Both the position numbers and the translations under genes were made by a program. The notes beneath the pieces were generated by a model, which had not been told where the DNA came from, did not search any database, and saw only the letters and a list, made by a program, of their open reading frames with translations. Shown piece by piece: positions 35,321 to 42,438 of a DNA stretch of 64,000 nt; position 1 is the first letter of the stretch, and each line of letters begins with the position of its first letter. The DNA comes from Butyrivibrio sp. AE2015 (GTDB lineage Bacteria; Bacillota; Clostridia; Lachnospirales; Lachnospiraceae): positions 26,401 through 90,400 of the forward strand of contig NZ_ATVR01000013.1 in NCBI RefSeq assembly GCF_000420825.1, written 5' to 3'.

Positions 35321-35334
35321 TTACAAAATTGTCA
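35321..35334 (-). promoter_or_regulatory. BceR-type regulator binding site
   Basis: On the minus strand the 14-mer TGACAATTTTGTAA fits the inverted repeat TNACA-N4-TGTAA that I recall for BceR-like regulators. It sits just after the kinase stop codon and before the ATPase gene, where an inducible promoter for the transporter would lie. A wider GTGAC...GTCAC dyad overlaps it. Confidence 0.6.
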
Positions 35335-35336
35335 CA

Positions 35337-36335
35337 TTAGATAATTGTCTTATAAAATCTCACATTGAACTTAGTTCCCTTGCCGGGTGTGCTAGCCACC
35401 AGAATATCTCCATGCTGACTGTTTATGATGGTTTTCGAAAGGGCAAGTCCTATTCCCACGCTGTCCTTACCGGCATTTTTTCCTTTGTAGAAGCGCTCAA
35501 ATATATGAGGCAGGTCTTCCTCTGCAATTCCACAGCCGGTATCTTCTATTACTATTTCAGTAAATATATTGGTCTCATTTGTAAAAGCCTGTAGTTCCCC
35601 ACCATCTTCCATATGTTCGATACAGTTTTTTACTATGTTCTGTATAGCTTCTACAGTCCAGTTCTTATCGCATTTTAGCAAAACATTCGTTATATTCGTG
35701 CCATATCTGATATTCCTTAGATCCATCTGAATCCCGAAAGGTTTTATAGCTTCCCTCATCAAGTCATCTGCTCTGACCTCTTCCGTTTTCATCTCTATTG
35801 TTCCAGCATCAATCTTAGAGAGCTTTAAAAGTGTCTGGATAAGCCAGCTCATCCTGTCAAGCTGATTGGACTGGGTCTGCAAAAACTCCATGCGCTTGTC
35901 TTTATCATCCTCTGTCTTTAAGAGATCGTTCATTACTATCATGGATGTTAGTGGTGTTTTAAGCTGGTGACTGATGTCTGCAATAGCATTTGCAAGTGCC
36001 ATCTTATCTTTTGTCAAAAGATCTTTCTGATACTGCAATGTAGAGGTTGCCTTATAGATATTGGTCTTAAGAAGAGAAAGCTCCCCCTCTTCCTGATCAA
36101 GGATATTGGCCGCTTCTAAGCCTGCAAGAACCTTTTCAAGATATGAACTAAGAGAAGAAATTGCTTCATATCTCTTTTTCGTGGTTATAATAAAGATCAC
36201 CGTCAATGATCCGCCCAATAGAATTGACATAATAAATGCGGGTATACCGCATAGTGCATATCCGCATATAGAAATGGCCATTGTTATAACAATCGCTATA
36301 CTAACCATCATTCTGAATTCTTTGTTTTTTAGCAT
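35337..36335 (-). CDS. Intramembrane-sensing histidine kinase (BceS-like)
   Basis: The 332-residue kinase has two closely spaced membrane helices at about 9-27 and 30-48 and almost no external loop, the mark of intramembrane-sensing kinases that detect the state of a partner ABC transporter. The phosphorylated His lies in ADISHQLKTPLTSM, the N box is IVKNCIEH, and the ATP lid motifs are DTGCGI, FERFYKGK and GIGLAL. The start at 36335 follows AGAGGGA. It is 59 bp after the regulator gene and upstream of the ATPase gene; the partner is surely the neighbouring regulator. Confidence 0.93.
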   Translation of the reverse strand: MLKNKEFRMMVSIAIVITMAISICGYALCGIPAFIMSILLGGSLTVIFIITTKKRYEAISSLSSYLEKVLAGLEAANILDQEEGELSLLKTNIYKATSTLQYQKDLLTKDKMALANAIADISHQLKTPLTSMIVMNDLLKTEDDKDKRMEFLQTQSNQLDRMSWLIQTLLKLSKIDAGTIEMKTEEVRADDLMREAIKPFGIQMDLRNIRYGTNITNVLLKCDKNWTVEAIQNIVKNCIEHMEDGGELQAFTNETNIFTEIVIEDTGCGIAEEDLPHIFERFYKGKNAGKDSVGIGLALSKTIINSQHGDILVASTPGKGTKFNVRFYKTII

Positions 36336-36394
36336 ACCAATCCCTCTGTCTTCAAGTCTTCTAAGCTGCATTGATCAGTTGTTTTGCTACTTAA

Positions 36395-37105
36395 CTATTT
36401 TTCTACAATATATCCCATGCCCCTTACCGTTTTTATGATCTGTGGGTTTGAAGGGTCCTTTTCTATTTTATCCCTAAGTCTTTTTATGTAAACCGTAAGA
36501 GTGTTGTCATTAACAAAGTCTCCGTTGACATCCCACATGTCTTCAAGGAGCTTTCCTCTCGTCATAATATTTCCCCTGTTATTATAAAAAGCAAGGAGCA
36601 GTCTGTATTCCAAAGCAGTAAGCTCTACCATATTTTCTTTTCCTGTAGTCTCACTAACTATGCCAACCTTGGCTTCAGAAGTATGGATACGCACATCCTG
36701 TATTTCCAAAATACCATCATTGCTAGCAGATTCTGCGTCTCTGTTTCTGCCACTTCGCCTGAGGACTGTCTTTATTCTGGCCATGAGTTCACTTATTCTA
36801 AAAGGTTTACACACATAGTCATCTGCTCCCATTTCGAGTCCCATGACAACATTGACCTCTGCATCAATTGCTGTAAGAAAAATTACGGGAACATCTTCTT
36901 TTTCCTTTATAAACCTGCAGACATCATATCCGTTTCCATCCGGAAGGTTAATGTCCAATATGCACAGGTCATAGGTACCGACTTCGAAAGACTGTATGGC
37001 CTGCATCTTATTTTTTACATAAACGACCTCATAACCCTCTTTTTCCAAAGAGTACTTAAGCCCCATTCCTATAGCATCATCATCTTCAAGTAATAATAAT
37101 CTCAT
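36395..37105 (-). CDS. OmpR-family response regulator (BceR-like)
   Basis: This 236-residue regulator has a receiver domain with the acidic pair EDD near the start, phosphorylated Asp in CILDINLPDGNGYD, Thr in FLTAID and Lys in VCKPFRISE, followed by a winged-helix DNA-binding domain ending in IKRLRDKIEKD and VRGMGYIVEK. GGGGG precedes the ATG. It is first in the run regulator-kinase-ATPase-permease and divergent from the DUF6765 cassette. It probably activates the transporter promoter through the TNACA-N4-TGTAA site at 35321-35334. Confidence 0.95.
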   Translation of the reverse strand: MRLLLLEDDDAIGMGLKYSLEKEGYEVVYVKNKMQAIQSFEVGTYDLCILDINLPDGNGYDVCRFIKEKEDVPVIFLTAIDAEVNVVMGLEMGADDYVCKPFRISELMARIKTVLRRSGRNRDAESASNDGILEIQDVRIHTSEAKVGIVSETTGKENMVELTALEYRLLLAFYNNRGNIMTRGKLLEDMWDVNGDFVNDNTLTVYIKRLRDKIEKDPSNPQIIKTVRGMGYIVEK

Positions 37106-37291
37106 ACAACCCCCGTAACGCTAAAGTAACTAAGAAATGCTAAAACCGTATATATTATAATAGATATATCTGAAATAAGAATAGCACTTATGATCTGTTT
37201 TACACTCATTTAATTATATTCTTTTGAAAAAAGGTATAGAATAATAATGACGGAATATTGTTAATTTTCTTTTTCAGGAAAGACTAATCAT

Positions 37292-37786
37292 ATGAATGAA
37301 GATATAAAAGTTCAACTAAAAAAATATCGTACAAACATTGAAACTGGCGGCATCGTGCTGATAATGTCAGGATTATGGGGACTTCTTAAATTTCTGATGT
37401 CTCTTGCAGTCGGCGCACAAACGCTAATGTCCATGCTCGATATTTCCAGGGAAGAATATGATCAGCTGAGGATTTTTATTTTAGTCTTTCTTTTTGTCGC
37501 GTTTGGAGGCATTCTTTTTTTCCATTTTATCGTTGGGCTTGGCGCCATCAGATATGCCCATGGAAAAAGTTCGAAAACCCGTTTTTTAATCTGGACAATT
37601 TTACTGCTTGTTATCAACTTCGTTTGTTTACCTCTGTATTTTTATCCGACAGAAGATTCCGTAGAAGATTCAACAATCGTATCGTTTTTCGTTGATCTAA
37701 CTTTATGTATATGTCTCTTTGACCTGAATGCTTCAACAATAAAACTGAAAAAATTGTTAAAAAATATAGAAAGGTCCGGAAAATAA
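37292..37786 (+). CDS. Small four-helix membrane protein of unknown function
   Basis: The 164-residue product has four hydrophobic segments (about 20-40, 59-86, 97-117 and 129-148) with basic ends, so the termini probably face the cytoplasm. AGGAAAG precedes the ATG. I recognise no family. Its stop overlaps the start of the next gene (TAATG), showing translational coupling, so it most likely works with the DUF6765-like protein and the third membrane protein. Confidence 0.75.
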   Translation: MNEDIKVQLKKYRTNIETGGIVLIMSGLWGLLKFLMSLAVGAQTLMSMLDISREEYDQLRIFILVFLFVAFGGILFFHFIVGLGAIRYAHGKSSKTRFLIWTILLLVINFVCLPLYFYPTEDSVEDSTIVSFFVDLTLCICLFDLNASTIKLKKLLKNIERSGK

Positions 37787-38895
37787 TGCAGGAAGATTTT
37801 CATTACTATGCCACATATTGCGCAGCTTTCCTTGCAGGTTTCTCCCACGAAGAAAGCCTTGATATATGTTACAGTGCCCAACTGGTCGATCTGTGTTCCG
37901 CAACTTTTCTTGCCAGAATAGGTGCCCCACAGATTGCTGCCACAACTCAGCTTCAGCTTGAAATGATGGAGGCAAGGACAGACCTTCTGGGCCTCCAGAA
38001 CATCACAAGGATCTGGGCATCATTTCATTTTTTACCCAAAGATCTCTATGCACAAAAGGAAAAACGCAATAAGCGCTACATGAATAAATACCGGCTAATA
38101 TGCGGTCCTAACGGCGATTTAGTCGTAGATACCGTAAAAAACGCAAAGGATACTTCTCTTCAGCACATTGGTATTGCCATGCATGTTCTCGCAGACACCT
38201 GGGCTCATATGTACTTTGCAGGAACACCTTCTCAGGTCATCAACAATACTGACCGCGACTTCTTTGAAATACTCACTGAAAATGGCTCTACTATAGAAAA
38301 AAGGATTACCTTCAGGCACAGCCCTTCAACACCTGATGATCTTGAGAAATGCCTCTACACCAACACTCTCCATCAGGGCAATGAGAATTCTGTAATGAAC
38401 CTCGGACACGGGCGCGCAGGGCATTTCCCCGATTATTCTTTTGCCAGATACAGGTATTACCCTTCCTGGAATGAATACAGGGATGTCTATAAAGACAATC
38501 CTAAGGACTACATGAATGCGTTTCTCCAAATGGTAACCGCAATGAAGTACCTTGGCGGTAAGATCGATAATTTTGAAAAAGAGGTATATGACACTGAAGT
38601 CCATGAAAAATATGGGAATAAGATCATGGAAATCCTGGAAAAAAGGCAGCTAAACGCATGTGAAGACTGGGAAAAATTTGGAGAAGAATTATCCGGAGAA
38701 GAAATTCCCGCATTTGACCTTGCAAAGTACCAGGACGAGTACATAAAGGCCGATAAAGATGTGAAAAAGGACACATTCATAGGACGTTTTATAAACGGTG
38801 CATTGTCACAGAAAACAATGGTCTCAAACAAGATCTATCAGTCAAAAAACATGCTTGCAGGCTTTTCACGTTTTGAAGTGAGGAACAAGTTATGA
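37786..38895 (+). CDS. DUF6765-like protein with an HxxxDxxxH metal-site motif
   Basis: The 369-residue protein has no signal peptide or membrane helix. It opens MQEDFHYYATYCAAFLAGFS, followed by SAQLVDL, and contains GIAMHVLADTWAHMYF with H133, D137 and H141. This HxxxDxxxH core and the early Asp-Phe-His recall DUF6765 proteins, which I believe are related to the zinc-dependent phospholipase C fold. Further His residues lie in LGHGRAGHFPDYS. A hydrolase acting on lipids or phosphate esters is possible but unproven. It is locked by overlapping stop/start codons between two membrane proteins, which suggests work at the inner membrane face. Confidence 0.7.
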   Translation: MQEDFHYYATYCAAFLAGFSHEESLDICYSAQLVDLCSATFLARIGAPQIAATTQLQLEMMEARTDLLGLQNITRIWASFHFLPKDLYAQKEKRNKRYMNKYRLICGPNGDLVVDTVKNAKDTSLQHIGIAMHVLADTWAHMYFAGTPSQVINNTDRDFFEILTENGSTIEKRITFRHSPSTPDDLEKCLYTNTLHQGNENSVMNLGHGRAGHFPDYSFARYRYYPSWNEYRDVYKDNPKDYMNAFLQMVTAMKYLGGKIDNFEKEVYDTEVHEKYGNKIMEILEKRQLNACEDWEKFGEELSGEEIPAFDLAKYQDEYIKADKDVKKDTFIGRFINGALSQKTMVSNKIYQSKNMLAGFSRFEVRNKL

Positions 38896-39425
38896 CCTAT
38901 ATGCAAAAATTCAGTTCTATACTCCGTGGGCTGATCACCCTCATCATTGCAGCCGTCATGCTTATTGTCGGGAGTGATTCCTACGTTTTTGTCTTATTGC
39001 TTTTAACCTTAAGTCTTTCTATCTCAGGTTTAAAAACTCTCATATACTACTTCACAATGGCAAAATACATGGTCGGTGGCAGACTTGTGCTATATAAGGG
39101 GGTCATCTTAGTTGACTTTGCCTTCCTCACATTTTCTTTTGCCGATATTCCGAAAGTATATATTCTTATCTACCTCGCTTTGGTTCACGCTTTTCAGGGT
39201 TTTGTCGAGATTCTGCGAGCCAAGGAAGCCCATCTGTATGGAGCAAAAAGCTGGAGAAAAAATCTTGCCCATGGACTTGTCAGCATTACTTTGGCTGTCT
39301 GTTGCATCATTTTCGTAAGAAATCAGAGCACTGCAGTCATCATTTACAGTCTTGGCCTTATGTACACTGCTATCACTTACATTGCCGCAGGATTTAAGAA
39401 GACCACTTTAGTATATATCCAGTAG
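38892..39425 (+). CDS. HdeD/DUF308-like membrane protein
   Basis: The 177-residue protein has about six short hydrophobic segments arranged in pairs, like HdeD/DUF308 proteins of the acid-stress region in enterics. The ATG overlaps the previous stop by 4 bp (ATGA). It is the third member of the cassette; no promoter or terminator is evident between the three genes. Family assignment is from hydropathy and general likeness, so it is tentative. The function is unknown. Confidence 0.65.
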   Translation: MTYMQKFSSILRGLITLIIAAVMLIVGSDSYVFVLLLLTLSLSISGLKTLIYYFTMAKYMVGGRLVLYKGVILVDFAFLTFSFADIPKVYILIYLALVHAFQGFVEILRAKEAHLYGAKSWRKNLAHGLVSITLAVCCIIFVRNQSTAVIIYSLGLMYTAITYIAAGFKKTTLVYIQ

Positions 39426-39445
39426 TAATTATTTCTGCGCTCCAA

Positions 39446-39487
39446 TTTACAAAGATATAGTGTTTATGTATAATGGAAACGTTACCG
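39446..39487 (+). promoter_or_regulatory. Promoter and cre/LacI-type operator of the GH13 gene
   Basis: TTTACA (39446-39451) and a perfect TATAAT (39469-39474) are 17 bp apart. The segment ATGGAAACGTTACCG (39473-39487) starts in the -10 box and fits the CcpA cre consensus WTGNAANCGNWNNCW at all but the last base. A repressor here would block initiation. Confidence 0.75.
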
Positions 39488-39534
39488 GAACTTGAATATA
39501 TTTTAATCTATAACAATTATTGGAGGGTTACAAA

Positions 39535-41076
39535 ATGCCAAACTGGTTAAAAGATGCTGTTTTTTATGAGATATATCCTCAGACTTTTAAGGATACCAAC
39601 GGGGATGGTATCGGAGACTTTCAGGGTATAATTGAAAAGCTCGACTATGTGAAAGACCTTGGATGCAATGCTCTTTGGATCAATCCTTGCTATGATTCAC
39701 CCTTTAAAGATGCAGGCTATGATGTAAGAGACTACAAAAAAGTTGCTCCCCGCTATGGCACTAACGAGGATCTGTACAGATTGTTTGAGGTAGCTCATGA
39801 AAAGGGAATTCATGTGCTGCTTGATCTCGTCCCGGGTCATACATCTGAAGAGCATGCATGGTTTCAGGAGAGCAAAAAAGCTACTGACAACGAATACACC
39901 AACCGCTATGTCTGGACTCATCACTGGATCCAGGGAATTGCCGGCCACCCATACATTGGCGGTGAAGCTGACAGAAATGGCTGTTACATGCTCAACTTTT
40001 TCAAGTGCCAGCCTGCCCTTAACTACGGCTTTCTTAACAGAACAGAGGATTGGCAGCTTCCACCTGATCATCCCGACTGTATAGCCACAAGAGAAGCCAT
40101 GAAAGACGTCATGCGCTTTTGGCTTGATCACGGATGCGACGGCTTTAGAGTTGATATGGCCGATTCTCTTGTAAAAGATGATGACGAAAACAAATCCGCT
40201 ACAGGAGCTGTTTGGAAAAACATACGACAGATGCTTGATGAAGAATACCCTGAAGCCGCACTTATTTCAGAATGGTCCAATCCACGTCAGGCTCTCAAAT
40301 ATGGCTTCCATGCTGACTTTTTCCTTGATCACCACGGAAATGGCTACAATACGCTTCTTCGCGATTATGAAACAGAAGGCGGTGACCACAGCTTCCTTAA
40401 GAAAGACGGAAATGGCGATATCATGCGCTTTTTAAATGATTATCTGCCAAAATATGACGATACAAAAAATGATGGCTACATCAGTTTCATCACTTGCAAC
40501 CACGACACCCCTCGTCCACGCAGAACTCTTGAAATGAACGAACTTAAGATTGCCTATGCCATGTTTCTGACTCTTCCCGGCGTTCCTTTTATCTACTACG
40601 GCGATGAAATAGGAATGAGATATCTCGATGTTCCAACCAAGGAAGGCGGCTATACAAGAACCGGCACCAGAACTCCAATGCAGTGGGATAACAGCAAAAA
40701 TCACGGTTTTTCAGATGCTGATGCTTCAAAGCTTTACTTACCTGTTGATAATGCTGATGATGCTCCTACTGTTGCTGATCAGCTAAGTGACAAGAACTCT
40801 CTATTAAACACAGTAAAAGAGCTCACTTCTCTTCGTCACAAGTACGAAGACCTTCAGGCTGACGGCTCTTTTGAAGTAGTATATGCTGAAGCAGAGTCTT
40901 TCCCATTCGTGTATAAGAGAGGTAAGCTGACTATCGCTATAAATCCATCAGATAAAAAAGCCTACGTGAAGCTTCCTTCCAAAGGCGAGTGTATCTATTC
41001 AATTGGTGATGTATCACTTAATGATTACGAACTTAAAATGGCTCCTCAGTCTTTTGCTATTTTGAATGTATTGTAA
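39535..41076 (+). CDS. GH13 alpha-glucosidase/alpha-amylase family enzyme, intracellular
   Basis: The 513-residue enzyme lacks a signal peptide, so it should cut imported alpha-glucans or oligosaccharides. The opening WLKDAVFYEIYPQTFKDTNG is typical. The three catalytic acids are visible: nucleophile Asp in GFRVDMADS, acid/base Glu in LISEWSNP and the transition-state Asp in CNHDTPRP. The calcium-loop-like DTNGDGIGDF is intact. The ATG at 39535 has GGAGGG 8 bp upstream; an in-frame TTG 15 bp earlier overlaps that site. Exact specificity (oligo-1,6-glucosidase, alpha-glucosidase or trehalose-type) cannot be set. Confidence 0.92.
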   Translation: MPNWLKDAVFYEIYPQTFKDTNGDGIGDFQGIIEKLDYVKDLGCNALWINPCYDSPFKDAGYDVRDYKKVAPRYGTNEDLYRLFEVAHEKGIHVLLDLVPGHTSEEHAWFQESKKATDNEYTNRYVWTHHWIQGIAGHPYIGGEADRNGCYMLNFFKCQPALNYGFLNRTEDWQLPPDHPDCIATREAMKDVMRFWLDHGCDGFRVDMADSLVKDDDENKSATGAVWKNIRQMLDEEYPEAALISEWSNPRQALKYGFHADFFLDHHGNGYNTLLRDYETEGGDHSFLKKDGNGDIMRFLNDYLPKYDDTKNDGYISFITCNHDTPRPRRTLEMNELKIAYAMFLTLPGVPFIYYGDEIGMRYLDVPTKEGGYTRTGTRTPMQWDNSKNHGFSDADASKLYLPVDNADDAPTVADQLSDKNSLLNTVKELTSLRHKYEDLQADGSFEVVYAEAESFPFVYKRGKLTIAINPSDKKAYVKLPSKGECIYSIGDVSLNDYELKMAPQSFAILNVL

Positions 41077-41159
41077 AATATACTGAAATATGTTATCTTT
41101 TACTCAATTAAATTGTTAACTCTTTATTTCTGTTATCAATTGCAAAAGGGAGATTTTTT

Positions 41160-42341
41160 ATGGAGTATAGGAATAACAAAAAAGGGGAACCAATTTCCAT
41201 TTTAGGCTATGGCTGCATGCGATTTACAAGTGGTCCTACCGGAATTGACATCGATAAAGCTGAAAAAGAGATAATGACTGCTTTTGAATCTGGCGTAAAC
41301 TATTTCGATACAGCTTATGTTTACCCTGGAAGTGAAGCAGCTCTTGGTGAAATACTTGAGCGCAACCACATCAGAGAAAAAGTAAATATCGCAACAAAGC
41401 TTCCACAGTATCTTGTCGGAAGCAAGAATGCTCTAGACAGATATTTTAATGAAGAGCTTAAAAGGCTTCGTACCGACTATGTGGATTACTACCTCATGCA
41501 CCACATGACAGCCAGCAATCAGTGGGATAAACTGGTTGGTCTTGGCGTAAAAGAATGGATTGAAGAAAAGAAAAAGAGCGGCCAGATCAGAAATATTGGC
41601 TTCTCCTATCACGGAAACACTGAAGATTTCATTGAGATTCTTGATGCTTATGATTGGGATTTCTGTCAGATTCAGTACAACTACATGGATGAACACTCAC
41701 AGGCTGGTGTTACAGGTCTTAAACATGCTGCAGAAAAGAACATTCCTGTTGTGATAATGGAACCTCTCCGCGGTGGAAAGCTTGTTAATCTTCTTCCTCA
41801 GAAGGCAAAAGCTCTTATTGCCACAAGCCCCAGTGGATATTCACCTGCAGAATACGGTCTTCGCTGGCTTTGGAATCAACCTGAAGTAACCTGCGTTCTT
41901 TCAGGAATGAATTCAATAGAGATGGTACAGGAGAACTGCCGAATTGCTTACGATGCAAAAGCAGGTTCTTTTACCAGGGATGACTTTGAAGTAATTGAGA
42001 AGGTAAAAGCAATAATCTCAGAGTCAGAACTTGTAGGCTGCACAGGCTGTAGATACTGCATGCCATGTCCAAAAGGAGTAGACATTCCGGCACTATTCAG
42101 GGTCTACAACATGACTGCACTTGAAAGCAAATCTGCAGCAAGGTTCGAATATGCACAGACTGTTGGTCTGAAAAAAGATCCAGCCTTCGCCACTCAGTGC
42201 ATCGGCTGTGGAAAATGTGAACAGCACTGTCCTCAGAGCATTCCTATCAGAGAAAAAATAAAGGAAGCAGATAAAGTACTTCGTCCACTTCCCTATAAGA
42301 TCGGTATTAATGTTGTTCGTGCTTTTATGCTTAGAAAGTAA
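41160..42341 (+). CDS. Aldo/keto reductase with C-terminal 4Fe-4S ferredoxin domain
   Basis: The 393-residue protein has an AKR barrel (LGYGCMRFTSGP, FDTAYVYPGSEAALGE with the catalytic Asp/Tyr, and Lys in ATKLPQ) followed by a region with two cysteine clusters, CTGCRYCMPCPKGVDIP and CIGCGKCEQHCPQSIPI. This layout is common in clostridia; the clusters suggest ferredoxin coupling instead of or beside NAD(P)H. GGGAG precedes the ATG. It lies 83 bp after the GH13 gene and may be read with it. Substrate unknown. Confidence 0.92.
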   Translation: MEYRNNKKGEPISILGYGCMRFTSGPTGIDIDKAEKEIMTAFESGVNYFDTAYVYPGSEAALGEILERNHIREKVNIATKLPQYLVGSKNALDRYFNEELKRLRTDYVDYYLMHHMTASNQWDKLVGLGVKEWIEEKKKSGQIRNIGFSYHGNTEDFIEILDAYDWDFCQIQYNYMDEHSQAGVTGLKHAAEKNIPVVIMEPLRGGKLVNLLPQKAKALIATSPSGYSPAEYGLRWLWNQPEVTCVLSGMNSIEMVQENCRIAYDAKAGSFTRDDFEVIEKVKAIISESELVGCTGCRYCMPCPKGVDIPALFRVYNMTALESKSAARFEYAQTVGLKKDPAFATQCIGCGKCEQHCPQSIPIREKIKEADKVLRPLPYKIGINVVRAFMLRK

Positions 42342-42361
42342 ATACTGATGATGTAGATTAG

Positions 42362-42407
42362 AAAGAGGATTCTTGATAAGCATATTGCTTACACAAGAAT
42401 CCTCTTT
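42362..42407. terminator. Bidirectional terminator between convergent genes
   Basis: A 14-bp perfect stem (AAAGAGGATTCTTG at 42362-42375 with its complement at 42394-42407) encloses a second TAAGC/GCTTA stem. Only short T-runs flank it. It separates the aldo/keto reductase from the convergent lipoprotein gene. Confidence 0.75.
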
Positions 42408-42438
42408 ATAGTCTTTAACTATTCTTAAATATCAATTA

